From NCBI GenBank assembly GCA_028023455.1, contig JAQFVV010012671.1, forward strand, positions 126,001-190,000: a stretch of 64,000 nucleotides of DNA, in the 5' to 3' direction. The notes beneath the pieces are model-generated. The model was given only the letters and a program-made list of their open reading frames with translations. It was not told where the DNA came from and did not search any database. Shown here piece by piece: positions 48,480 through 60,370 of the stretch (its first letter is position 1; the number at the start of each line of letters is the position of its first letter). The stretch comes from Epiperipatus broadwayi. Its lineage: Eukaryota > Onychophora > Udeonychophora > Euonychophora > Peripatidae. The position numbers were made by a program, and so were the translations under genes.

Positions 48480-49348
48480 AATTATTGATCTATTGCAGGA
48501 TGAAGTTTTCCAAGTTTAATTCAGTTTTTCTGATCTCTAGCCTTTCTTCTCCATATCTTATCAGTAAACTTCCTTATTTCATCTGACCACCTCATATGTA
48601 CTCTCTTTCTAAATCTTTTAGAATCTCTTGTGATCCAGTTTAAAATTTCAATTGCCCATCTATTATCACCTCTTCTAAAATATGTCCAGCTTGTCTTCAT
48701 TTCACTCTATTAATTGATTCTGTGATGTTATTATTTACTGCTTGTTTTCTCAATCATATTTTGTTAATGATCTCTTCTTGTTATTCCTAACATACATTTC
48801 TCCAATACTTCACTGAGTAATCTAAAGTCTCTGTATTGCTCTTCTATTAAATATCCAAGCCTAGATCCATAAGTAAGAACTGTTAAAACACATTTACTAA
48901 AATCTGTCTTTTCAAAGTATTAGGCATATTTCCTTTTAGTATTAAGTTATTTCTAGCAAAAGCATTCCAACCAAGTTTAATTCTATTATGAATTTCATCC
49001 ATTATGTTCCCATCTATATTTATAGTTGTTAAGTTCATCTAATTCATCATTATCAATCTTAATTTTCTTCTTTTGAGAAAATCTATTAAACACAATTTTA
49101 GTCTTTTTAGCATTTATCTTTAGTCCTACTTTTTTATTTTCATCTGATAACTCTTGCAACATTTTCTAAAGCTCTGAAGCATTTGTGCAAAAAACAATTA
49201 CATCATTTTCAAAATTTACATGATTTAAATCATCTCCATTTGTTTTTATTTCTTTAGTTTCCCATTTTAATCCATAAAATATTTTCTATAAAACTGTTGT
49301 AATAAGTTTTGGAGACAGAGTTATCCCATCTCAATATTAATCTTCTTA
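48480..49348 (-). pseudogene. Decayed LINE (family L-A), 3' part
   Basis: Read from high to low coordinate: DNSVSKTYYNSFIENIFYGL (about 49345-49285), KWETKEIKTNGDDLNHVNFE with NDVIVFCTNASELQ (catalytic block, F-A-D-D lost), KVGLKINAKKTKIVFN, then AGHILRRGDNRWAIEILNW, TRDSKRF, HMRWSDEIRKFTDKIWRRKA. This is the same order and family as 14040-14890 on the plus strand. Its 5' part is at 52265-53960; the 2.9 kb between is a later insertion. Stops and frameshifts throughout. Confidence 0.82.
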
Positions 49349-49520
49349 GTATTGTAATGCTAGCGAGATATGTGTTGTAAAACATATATATGCGTTACAT
49401 GTTTTATAATTCAAAATTATGATCAAACTTATTTGAAAGAATAGTTTAAAAAAAAATGATAAGCTTATTTTAAAACGCAATTTTGTAAAATAAATAAAAA
49501 AAGATTATATTATATATATA

Positions 49521-50866
49521 CACCTGGGTCTCATTTTATGCGGTAGACAGGTTCCTCAGAAAATGAGCACAAAAATAGACTTAACTTACCTTGAAAAATG
49601 GGGGATACGTACTGTAATTTTCAAAAATTGCATAAAAGCAACAACGTAAAATTACTTTAAAATTTGCATAAAAAAAAATATGGAAATAAAATATGACTAA
49701 TAAAAAATTTCAAATTTGAAAAAAAATTGATACAAGACAAACTTTTTTTACTTTTTTTATTAACTACAGTATTTAATTTTATTCAAAACAATATATTTTT
49801 ATGCGTAATTTATATTATTTTACATTTTTTCATACATATACAGTATTTTAATTACTATCGCTATTTGACGATATGCAGGTTTGTTTGTAAACTGGTAAGA
49901 AATCAGATTCATCACAAGAGGAAATACAACCAGTGCCAACTTCATTTTTTTAAATTGCTCTTATAGTGGACTCTCCCAAACTAAAATGTTTTCCAATCGC
50001 TGTTGATCCTTCCCATTTCACTAAGTGATCTAAAATTGAAATGTTTGTTTCCAAAAGAAATTCATTTTCTTAGATGTTTTTTCCCTCTCCAATATTAGGG
50101 TAAACTAAAAGTTTAAAATAAAAACAAGAACTTAGACTTATGATAATAAAAAGACACCTACTCAGCACTGTTGGGCAAAATTTAATTAAAACTAACAATT
50201 AAAAATTAAAATTCTTATTTTTGTCTTTACTTTTTTAATTTTCAATTCTGTTTAAAAATCAAATTTCATTTCACATCACATTACGTAAATTTTAAATTGT
50301 TAATTATAATTAAAAATCAGATTTTAATTTTTAATTGTCAAATTTAATTGTGCCCACCACTGTTAGACACCTTTTAAAAATAAACTTGCGGACACTAAAT
50401 GATTAATTGATTACATACTCTTTTTTTAAAAAGCAAAAATAGAATGTGATTTAAAATGCAAAACAACAACATGCAAATTATAGATATCTATAACGTTTGA
50501 ACAGATTTACATTATAATCTTGTAAAATTTTATGTATGTATATAAAATGGGGAAATCCTGATTTTAAGTGAATTATGAACTTCTTTATTGCATAAAATCT
50601 ATTACAATACTATTATAAAGCGCTGAAAATATTGAAATTATTAGATAGAAGTCGAACTCCAATAATGCGCTATTACTTTAAATATGACATGTGAGTGCAC
50701 AAAATTTATAATATTTAAAGTAATAGCACATTATCGGAGCTTGACTTCTGATCTAATAATTTTTAGCACATTAAAAAAAAACGCATACAAAGATATTAGG
50801 AAGAAACATAAATCGCATAACTTCAAATCGCATTAAAATAATCCGCATAAAACAAGAACCCGGGTG
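49521..50866 (-). mobile_element. Tigger/pogo-like DNA transposon, internally deleted, inside LT3
   Basis: The ends CACCTGGGTCTCATTTTATG (49521) and, from the other end, CACCCGGGTTCTTGTTTTATG (50866 downward) are inverted repeats, each flanked by TA. Minus strand 50058-49958 encodes NISILDHLVKWEGSTAIGKH then FSLGESTIRAI and a stop. This is the psq-type helix-turn-helix that starts Tigger/CENP-B-like transposases. The DDE domain is missing, as the unit is 1.35 kb. An internal hairpin lies at 50638-50756. It was inserted after LT3. Confidence 0.85.
50638..50756. repeat. Hairpin with 48 bp arms inside the Tigger-like element
   Basis: ATTAGATAGAAGTCGAACTC...GCGCTATTACTTTAAATA on the left pairs with TATTTAAAGTAATAGCACAT...GACTTCTGATCTAAT on the right, with a loop of about 22 bp. 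It could be a nested mini-MITE or a subterminal repeat of the host element. Confidence 0.8.
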
Positions 50867-52264
50867 TATATCTTTTTTAAAGAGAACAGGGTAGGGAAAG
50901 ATTTAAAAACTTTCTCCTTTTTAAAAAAAACTCTCCTTGTTTACAAATTAAAAAAATAAGTTAAAAGAACAAAGGTGTAAAAATAAATGTTAGTGAAAAG
51001 ATTCGAAAATGTAATTAGTTTAAAAGAGTACTGAATGAATTAATTAAAAGAAAAGCATGTAAACTATCTCATAATAGTGATAGTAGATTAATAAATTAAT
51101 TTAAAAAAAACATATTCAAGTTACGATCAAAATTGAAAATAATAAATTAAAACAATGAAAGAGAAGGGTATATAAAGTTGCCACTGTCTATTGTTATGTA
51201 GTCGGGTCTGCAATCTGTTAGATCAATCTGGTCTTTGATTTGTAATTCAGTCTGGTCTTTAATCTGTAAGTCAGTTTGGATTCAGTTATTCCGGTCTTCA
51301 TTTTGTGTAGTTACATTATTCATTGCTCTAGAGATCCAGAAATCTAGAGACAAAATAGAGACATTCATTGCTACTGCAAAAAATATCATTATGGAAGCCG
51401 TAAATCTAGAAAAATGTGTTTCTAGATCATCTTAGAAGTGATTGACTGGGATTCCTGCCCTAGCCCTCAACAACAACAAAAAAATCAACTGAAACCTTGC
51501 CTGGAACCCATGTCCGGAATAAATGCCTAGATTGTAAATAGATACTGCCATATACTCTCTCTCTTATTGTTCAACAGAAACCTGGAAAAAAAGCCATGAA
51601 GCTATGGATGGAAAATCAAAAAGGCAACCAGCTGAAAACTGACATTCATGAAAACTTAGATAAAGATATTTTGATACTTGTCTATAGACACTTTATATTT
51701 ATTTTAAATGAAATGAACTTTAATTAACGAACTACTATTACAAAAATTAGTCTGATTAATTATTTATTTCTTTATGTAAAATATTATAGTTATATTGTAT
51801 TAGATATGTGTGTGCTTGAATAAATATTAGTATTTGCTTAGTTATTCTCTCTCTCTCTCTTGTCACTGGATCACTATTAATTTAAGAGTATAGTTATTTT
51901 TAAGTGTTAAGTAAATGTGCTGGACCCTGGTTAAGAGCATAAACTAGTCTGGGATATTTTAAGCGCTCAAAATATGGTCACCTGGCACCTTAATTTGATC
52001 CTCAAAACAAATAAAATGTGTTGGATGGCAAGGGCTTGAATCCAGCAGTCGATGCGGGCCACGATCTGGAAATGTGATCGTGTTATGTTTTGCATAGCCC
52101 GATCTGACTGTGGATATCGTTGATGGTTATGCTACTAATGGTATTCTTCCCTCTACTCAAAGGGTCCGCCCATTCCCGTAGATTCCAAAAGATATTAAAG
52201 CTATATGTTAAAAGGTATTTAAACCTAGTTAATATAATAATTTTGGGGGAACCCAGTTCAGTAT

Positions 52265-53960
52265 AGACAATATAATCTAATCATAATGACTATTGCATTT
52301 TGATAAATATTTTTCAAAATGTAATATCCTGGGTCGACATTTTGATAATCCAATGCTTTAAAAACTGTAGGAATGTTTATAGAATCAAAAGCCTTTTCAT
52401 AATCTATAAACCCAGACCAAAAGTGTGACTGCACATTCATTAATTCTTTCTTAAACTTCTCTCAATACTAGGATGTGATCCACTTGTAATTATCTTGGTA
52501 AAAATTCTGCATAGAACTGATAAAAAATTAATAGGTATTTCTAATCTCTCCTTTATCACCTTTTTAAAATATCAATATTACTACTGCATTCTTTCAATTA
52601 TCTGTTACATCTTTATCATTTAGTATATAACTTTGACAACATTTTTTTTCTATTTTTTCATCTACTTTTTTTAAGATATCAATTATAATTCCATCATTTC
52701 CTGGAGCTTTTCCCCTCTTCATAGATTTTATTGCAGATTTCTTTTCCATTTAAAATGGTAGACAATACAAAAGATATAATAACTGTATGGATATTTTGTT
52801 TTCTTTACTATTATATAATTCTTTATAGAACTTTTCCCCACATTTTATATTTGCCTTTTTAGTAATAGTTTCATCTTTTCTTCTCATTGTAGAAATAATT
52901 TGCCTTCCAATATCAAAATGTTGTTTACACTTTTGAGACTTTTACTCTCTTCTATAGCTTTTCTTGCCAATTCGCAATTATGCTTTTTTAAATTATTAAT
53001 TCTTTTTTTATTGTTTTAAAAAACTTTAGATATTCAATTTTTCTTGAAGAATCATTTTTAAAAATGTTCATATTCCTTTTTTTCTTCATCGTTGTCTTGT
53101 CTCATTAGAAAATTTACTAGCAAACTGTTGCTTTTTTGTACCAGCTACCTTTCTTGCAGTTCTCAATAGTGTATCAGTTATATCCATATTGATTTCATTC
53201 GAGTCTGGACCATCTTCAAAATAAATTAATATTTTAAAACAATTTGCAAGTTCTAATTTAAATTCATTGCAGTGTTAATATTGGTTTTCTTAACAGTTTT
53301 CATCTCTTTAGTTTTGCATCAATATGCATCTTATATTCCACTAATCAAAATGATCACTTTCTGAGTTGAATCTATTAAGTATATATTTTCTGTTAGTCAA
53401 AATATAATTCAATTCTGCTGTATCTCTATTTGGATGTCTCTAAATCCATTTCAGTTTAGCATTTTTCTCAAAAAAGAAAAAAGAAATTCATAAAAAAAAT
53501 AGTTTTTCCTTTTTTGAAAAGTTCTACAAGTCTTTGTCCTTTCTCATTTCTATCACTATAACCAAATTTACCATCCTTCAATCATTTTCCAATTATAGAT
53601 TAAAGTTATCCCATAACAATTTTAAAATATTGTTTGGTCTAATCATAAGCATTTTATATATCCATATATATTACTTCTTCATCACAATGAGAACCTGTTA
53701 GGACATAAACTTGAATTATTTGCATTTGGTAAAACTTCCATAATTTGAATAACTAATCTTGCTGTCTGACAAATCATTAAGCTTCACAATGTTGTTCTTC
53801 CATATTTTTTTTATAATGATTTCTATTACCATTGTGTTTTAAACATTTGTGTCTTTGTAGTACAACACATCTTTCTTAATTAAATCAATTCTCTCTTCAC
53901 TTTTTCTTCTAAATTCAGAAGGGCCACAATATTGCATTTATTAAGACACCCCCCCCCCCA
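52265..53960 (-). pseudogene. Decayed LINE (family L-A), 5' part with endonuclease end and RT start
   Basis: Minus strand 52440-52270 reads FIDYEKAFDSINIPTVFKAL then DYQNVDPGYYILKNIYQNAI, the RT core, nearly the same as the plus-strand copy at 13899-13980. About 52540-52480 reads FLSVLCRIFTKII, matching N-Y-R-P-I-S-L-L-S-V-L-Y-K-I-F. Near 53370-53345 FNSESDHF is the remnant of the endonuclease S-D-H motif. The LINE continues at 48480-49348 after the LT3 insertion. Its 5' limit near a C-run at 53950 is uncertain. Confidence 0.8.
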
Positions 53961-56045
53961 TTCATGCAATCTTCTTTTACTTGAAAGTGGTAAGTATCTA
54001 AATAAAATGTTGCCATCAAATGACAGCCCAGGTTCATAATCAAGGGATACTCAGCACAATCTGCCTTCAGCCTCAACTGCTACTTTAGCTGATAACTTTA
54101 CAACCTTCTGGGAATAAAGGTCATAATTTAGTTTTATCTCTTATGATCGTAAATATCTTCTTTTTTTTTTAAAAAAAAAGTACATTTTCATATATATTCT
54201 ACTTTCAAGAAAACTCTAAGATTTTGATTAAGAACTATGAGGCTATTGAGGAGAAAGATCATAGATGTTTCTTGATCTAAAACTCAGAAGTTGGTGGGCA
54301 GCCTATCCATGTTAGTTTACTATGGAGTAGACATTAGAAATCTGTCCTGCACAATTTCTTCTAAGGTGTCAAAGAGAACTCAAAGGATCTCCTTTTACTT
54401 AATTCCAACCCTTTTTTTTGCAACCATAAAAATATATTTAATAAATACATAATAATTTAATTAACTGCATTTTTTTTTTCCAAATTTACTGACCAGAAGT
54501 GTATATGCAAAGCATGTAGTAAAGTTTGTTTTCATTTGAAATTGTGAAAAACACATTATAAATTATATAGCTTTTATTTATTACAATTAATAAACGAATC
54601 CATATACTGCATATATGTATACTGAGAATAAATAATCCAGGTAAGAGTCTAATCAGCATTTAAAAAAAAGTATTTGTAAAAACATAATTAAATTTGAATA
54701 ATTAATTTAAATTATAACACTATATTTAATATTTATAGATTATTCTCATTAACTACTTCTACTAATTATATGTATATACGTGAAATATTATACACATTTA
54801 TAGTGAAATATTTATATGCTACATTATGTTCAAGAACATCATATTATTTAATAATTATTATAATGTTTATCATAAAACAATTAATAGATTTATTATATAA
54901 TTTTAGTTACATTTATAATAAATGAAGAAATTAGTAGAATTTACAAGTTTTTTTTTTGTTCTCAAATGGAATAATTTTGTAGTAAATTAAAATATGTGTA
55001 AAATAGAACAGTTTTATCATCGTTATCAAGCTGATGCTATCATCTTAAATCAGACCAATTAATTCTGCATAGCTGTTTAAAAAAAGTGAATAGGGAAAAA
55101 AAATATTAAATTTTATATTATTATTAATAGGCAACTAGAAACTTGGTTAATCTAAGTGGAAATCTCAAACTATTCAATTTGATTTAAATGTAAAGTCAAC
55201 TTTGAAGTGAAATCTATATTTTTTTTTAAAAACTCCAAGAATACAGTCAAAATGCAAACCAAAAAATATATAGTTATTCATGATATAATTTGTGAAATAA
55301 AGAAAACTCCTGGAACTCTATCTTGCATTCACTATCTCATAATAGATTCAAATACATCCTTGATATAAATAAAAATCATAAGGAAGTTTGTCTGTATGAC
55401 TAAATAAAATGTCTCTGCTATTACAGTAGTAAGAGAGAAGAAACAAAAACAAGTGCAAATGAGCAGTTTGGATTAATTCTATTAGCTTGATCATACATAT
55501 ATAAAAGCATTGAAAATCAGTTACTATGCTTGCCTTATGCCAGATATCTTCATAAAACCTGTTAACAAGTCTATTAATTGCCAGTCTAATTATGAAATAT
55601 TTTCTTGGAAAAGTTTAGAGATGAGAAAACAATACTAGCCAATCAGAAAAAAGATCAAATATCTGATAAATATTTTCTCTCTCTCTCTCTCTTCAAATTA
55701 CTTAAAGCAAAGTAATCATTTCATAATGTCAATAAATTATCAAAATATATTGCAGTTGATATTATCAAATATATATATATATATTTTTCTTTTTTCTTTA
55801 GGTAAAGTTAAATCTTGTTAATCATTCAAATCCCATAGCTGACTCTATTTCTATTAAAAGTAGAGGAATATATAATAACTAATCTATTGAAATAAGTAAA
55901 AAGGGTACAATTTTATTTAGCAATTTAGTTGCAATATAATACATGTAATGGTTTTAAGATTTTTAAATATTATATATATATTATAAAAAAAAAAAAATCA
56001 AGCCAGATGTCACATGACCTAATTTAATAAGCTTGCATTACAAAT
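53961..56045. other. AT-rich stretch upstream of the LINE copy, no gene seen
   Basis: 54010-54140 and 54260-54400 are slightly less AT-rich and may be LINE 5' sequence. A (CT)n run is at about 55677-55692 and a (TA)n run near 55769-55783. Nothing else is recognised. Confidence 0.4.
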
Positions 56046-56054
56046 TTTATATAT

Positions 56055-56275
56055 ACAGCTTCCAAATAAGCCCTTAACAAGCTTTGCGGAATATCCCCAA
56101 CCCCAGACCAGTTTCTGTTACTGGCATCATCAGTGAGGTGCTAGGATATTCAAGCATTAGATTAAAAATACCAAAATTAAAATGCTTAAAATGCTTGGAT
56201 ATCCTGGCACCTCACTGACAACACCAGTAGTAGAAATCGGTCTGGAGTTGGGGATATTCTGCAAAACTTGTTAAG
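56055..56275. repeat. Small foldback FB2, related to FB1
   Basis: The left arm ATATCCCCAACCCCAGACCA...CATCATCAGTGAGGTGCTAG pairs with the right arm GGCACCTCACTGACAACACC...TCTGGAGTTGGGGATATTCT, loop near 56165. The wording AATATCCCCA(x)GACNAGTTTCTG...CATCATCAGTGAGG is also present in FB1, so the two families share ancestry. Confidence 0.82.
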
Positions 56276-56834
56276 AATTTATTTGCGAGTCCTATGTATA
56301 ATATATATGTATGTGTGAATAGATAGCTGAATATTATTAGAAATATTTTATATTAAAGCATTTCTTTATTCATATATAAATAGATTTTAAAACTGTAAAT
56401 GCTACATAAAGAATATGTACATAAAATGCTATTATAATGTTTATAAGGAACATTACTTGTTAAAAACTTTTTTGCTTAAATCACTTTCTTTCGAATATGC
56501 AAATAAATAAAGGTATATCTTACATAAAATCAGGTAAATACACTTCTTATGACCTGCAATTGATCTCACTATATTTGTTTGACATATAGGTACTTTTATC
56601 TTAAAATTGTAATTTTAAACATATATTATATGTAGTTGCCTCAATAAAATCTGGGATTGGATATTAATTCTGATCAAATTGACTTTAATAAAGATAAGAA
56701 TCTAGAAACAATGTATATTCATATTATAGCAGCTCCATCAAATGTTTTTCTCTTCAATGATCACTGATTTAAATATCCTGAAAGAATTTAGTTACTACTT
56801 AGAGATTTGAAATACCAGGCATTCATACCTGGAA

Positions 56835-57290
56835 CTTAATTGTAAATATAGGGGATTTGAACTCAGAGCTTGCATTCTGCTTATCCCTCTTCTATGTATT
56901 TAAATAGATACTGTCCTATACGTGAGGGGTCAGAGTGACTTGAGGTCAACATGGGCATGACAACAATATTGGCATCAGCGTGGGATTTGGGAATTCTATC
57001 ATCAAATTTTCAATGTTAAGAATGGCTGAAGAGTTGGATCTTGGAGTGGGTTGAAGCTTGTCCATTAAAGTGTAAGGATTTTCTATCTTAATATATACTG
57101 AGCACTGATTATATATATGTATGGAAGATGGTAGTCTGGACCAACTGATGAGTGCTGGTTTAGCACAAAATATGTATATTGGTGATTATTTATCTTTTCT
57201 GCATGTGTGTGGTCATGTATATCAGTAGTATGAGATAGTGTGGATAGTGAAGGGGCTTGAAAGTGAGTTCAAACCCCTATATTTATTACT
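56835..57290. mobile_element. MITE-A relative, complete
   Basis: The left end AAATATAGGGGATTTGAACT pairs with the right end AGTTCAAACCCCTATATTTA. The core has GTGAGGGGTCAGAGTGACTT, GGACCAACTGATGAGTGCTG and AGTATGAGATAGTGTGGATAG, as in the copies at 3659-4090 and 35174-36627. It is about 455 bp and non-coding. Confidence 0.83.
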
Positions 57291-58250
57291 TAGAGATAAT
57301 AAGAGATGAAAAAATTCTAGTGTTTTGTAAATGAAAATATATAAAATAGAAATAAGAAATTCCTCTATTTTGATGACACACACACAAAAAAAGCTTCCAG
57401 ACATTTTTATATGTATAATAGAGATAAGAAAAATTCCTTTCTTCTTTTAATAAAAAAAAAATATTTCTAGAGATTTTATAAATAGTTAAATATTTAAGAT
57501 TCTTTTTTTTAATAGGTGATAGAAATGTTTTCACAAATCATGAGTTTATAGTAGAGTTGATTAATCCCTCTATTTGTACTTATATGCTATGTGTAGTATT
57601 CTTTCCTTAATAAAATACAAAAAACCTTGTAATATCTTATTATTTTAGATATATATTAATTGCAACAGAAATAGATGTGTTCACATCAAACAAATAATTT
57701 TTAATTAGTGATTATAAAATAAAATAGACGAATAAAGTATAGTTGGACAAAGGAAATTAAAAATGCCAGTTACCTGTCTAGATATGTGATTTGTTCTGTT
57801 ACAGTTATAACAATTTTGAATGACTTTGCTTGTGATTATATGTGATCATAAGATATCTGAAGTAATTCTCTTTAAATTCCTAAACTATTATTTATAGTGA
57901 AATTAATTTTATAAAGATTAGATTTCAAATAACGTTTTAATTGTTAGCGAAAGAAAAGAGAATTTCTGTTGTTTGAAATTATAACTGATACTTCAATAAC
58001 TGTTACTATTTCTAATTATTTATATATATTTTTTTGAATAAATTTTGTTGCTTCCAAAATTATAGCATCAATTATTAATTTAGCTATTAAATTACATGCT
58101 TGAAATGAGTGTAATTTATGTTTAATTGAAAGACTGGGCATAGAGAACATAATCAGAATATTACAAAGCTAAATAGATAATATACTGATTTAAATATATA
58201 CCCTAATTTATTCTTTTGACATGTTATTAGACCAGAATGGTTAACATTTT
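57291..58250. other. AT-rich stretch, no feature seen
   Basis: No gene or repeat recognised; short minus-strand frames near 57222-57534 overlap the MITE end and a poly-A region and look fortuitous. Confidence 0.45.
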
Positions 58251-58307
58251 ATTATATATCCTAAATTGGAAAGGATAAAAAATCTTTATGCTGCTCTTCC
58301 ACAAAAT

Positions 58308-60370
58308 AATAATAATAATTCTTTACAACAGCTATATAATCAAATAATAATTTTATATATTGAACTGTATTCGAATATGTACATTCGAAACACCGGTCTC
58401 TTAGGCAGAGAAGAACATACTCGGAGAGTATGTATGCCCAAACGATAGCTACATTTCCAGGACATAGCTTCTTCTCGGCTGTTGAGTTCAACATCACGTC
58501 CAAAGCACTTTTTTGTTTGTGTATAGCCACGGGCGCCAGCTGCTTATTCTAAAAGAATACTAAAAGAATAGACAACACACTTTGAACAGTGGCCACTAAC
58601 TCAACGCCTAAATCCACGACTAGCTCAGTTGTTTGTAATCACTAATAGATTATACTTAATTAGTGGTTAAAAGACTTGATAAAAGAATTGTAAAAGGAGT
58701 TGATAAAAGAATTTGATAAAAGGAATTGGTAAAAAGAATTGACCAACAAATAAAGTTTAATTTTAAAGATAATTTATTAACTAACATTTATTTACTAAAT
58801 TTAAACATTTTATAATTCTAATAAAACACACGCATATTTTAAATTAACATTTCTAAATGGTTTAAATATTCCTATAGATTTAATAACAGAACACTCTAAT
58901 TTAACTAATAAATATTGATATAATGATCACGCACATATTAACTCATGTACACACATAATAATAATAAAGTATTACATAGCATTTGGAATTTAATCACACA
59001 TATCAATAGTTCATTTATGTATGATATAAAGTTCATATAATTAGACTCTTGAAAGATTCGTACGAATTAATGCAATGCAATGGCTATTACAGTATAAACG
59101 AAATAAGCAAATGTTTTACCTAGGCTTTTGAATGTAGATGTAGAATTTTGTTCTCTTTGGTGGCTGCTTTCGGTGAGGATATTTCCATTATGAATGCTTA
59201 CCAGCCGGCTGGGACTTTTCCTTGATGAGTTTCCTGATTTTCACGATTATTACTATTGGAGACAATTAAATACTGACGGAGATTTTCTAAGTTGTTACGT
59301 TGACATTATTTCACGGGCAGATCTTGCTGTTTTCATCGGACTTTTTAGGCTGTGGAGAGGCGTGAATTCCCAAAATCTTCTCAACACTGCATTTTGTTTC
59401 TTAACTGACTCAATTAATTTCTGAACTGCACTACTCAATTACTTTGTGAACTGCAATCACTCAACTAATTTGTGAACTGACTTGTCTCAACTGATTGTCC
59501 GATAAAATATTCAGTATTTATACCGATGACGTGTTGTCCCTTTCATATCCTCCGGCAAAGATCTGTTGTCGAAATTCCAGTGATAATCATTTGATAAACA
59601 TGTTTTGAAAGATTACTTAATTAGTAATAGCCATGCAAAAACGTATTGTTTTATATTAATTAATATCTAATAGCCATTGCCGTGTTTTTTAATGATAATC
59701 TTCTTTAACTTTCATTTATTTATAATAACATTTATTCTATTGTTGACAATCGCACATATATACGCATGTATATTACTAGTTTTACATTTTCCTTAATTCG
59801 AATGAAAAGAGATTTGCTTTGTTTTGTTTTTTTTTAAATTATTTATATTTTACGAATACTAATAAGAAAACTCTTTATTTCCTTTTACAAACCTTTAGTT
59901 TAATTTTTCTTGCCAAGACTTCCCCCCCCCCCCTTTTGATTAATTAATTGTAGCTTTTTATTTCAAAACTAACGCTGGAAAACTATTTGATCCATATTTT
60001 TTTTTCGAAAACAAACTGAAATAAACTCAACATTTAATTTTATGTTTCTCTTTTATGAAAAATTATTTTAATAATATAATTTTAGATAAAATTATATGTA
60101 CAATATCAATATTGGTATAATATAAAAAGCTTTTTTCAGCACCTGCTTTGATGCCCTTTTCAAATGTTACTAATCTATTTAACATTAACGAAACACCTGA
60201 CATAAAAACATCCAGTGTCCAATAATGAAATTAAAACAAACAATAATAATATAAATAATTAAAAAAATCAAAACCCTCATATATAAATTCAATAATTACA
60301 AAACAATTGATATATCATAACAATATGTTAAACAATATTACATGCATTTTTTTCATATAATTATATATAT
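58308..60370. repeat. Left arm of a 5.3 kb-spanning inverted repeat, split by an LTR-like insertion
   Basis: 58308-58355 (AATAATTCTTTACAACAGCT...ATTTTATAT) plus 60122-60370 (TAAAAAGCTTTTTTCAGCAC ... ATTACATGCATTTTTTTCAT) together are the reverse complement of the continuous stretch 63340-63645. The intact right arm shows that the 1.75 kb between the two left pieces was inserted later. Confidence 0.8.
58361..60102 (-). mobile_element. LTR-like unit LT4
   Basis: The edges are ATAT|TGAACTGTAT (58357-58370) and TATATGTACA|ATAT (60093-60106). The minus strand has a TATA box GGTATAAATACTG near 59525-59512, and downstream a less AT-rich part to about 59110. A string AAGCA GC TGGCGCCCGTGGC at 58545-58526 looks like an LTR end followed by a primer-binding site of the TGGCGCC type used by many Ty3/Gypsy elements. 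If so, 58541-60102 is a 5' LTR of about 1.56 kb and only about 170 bp of interior remains. Short repeats of (A)GAATTG(A/G)TAAAA are at 58670-58745. No gag or pol is recognised. Confidence 0.55.

Larger units (their letters stand above)
49353..52260 (+). mobile_element. LTR-like unit LT3 inserted into the L-A LINE
   Basis: It starts TGTAATGC and ends CCCAGTTCA, flanked by GTAT on both sides (49349-49352 and 52261-52264). The LINE reads through if unit and one GTAT are removed: the sequence on each side aligns to the adjoining parts of 14010-14050 in the other LINE copy. TATATAAAG near 51169, then a run of CT-rich, less AT-rich sequence, and AATAAATATTAG near 51820 fit an LTR promoter and polyadenylation region. 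A (CT)n tract lies at about 51848-51861. No gag/pol is seen. Minus the Tigger insertion it is about 1.56 kb, so a solo LTR is likely. Confidence 0.7.

Noticed and set aside
57770-57820. Possible minus-strand HMG upstream exon with donor GTAACTGG
   Set aside because: The peptide does not resemble the start of an HMG box and the phase does not give the required split Gly codon.
58261-58530. 89-codon minus-strand frame just after the possible primer-binding site as a gag start
   Set aside because: Its second half crosses the LT4 edge into the inverted-repeat arm, so the frame is a chance fusion.
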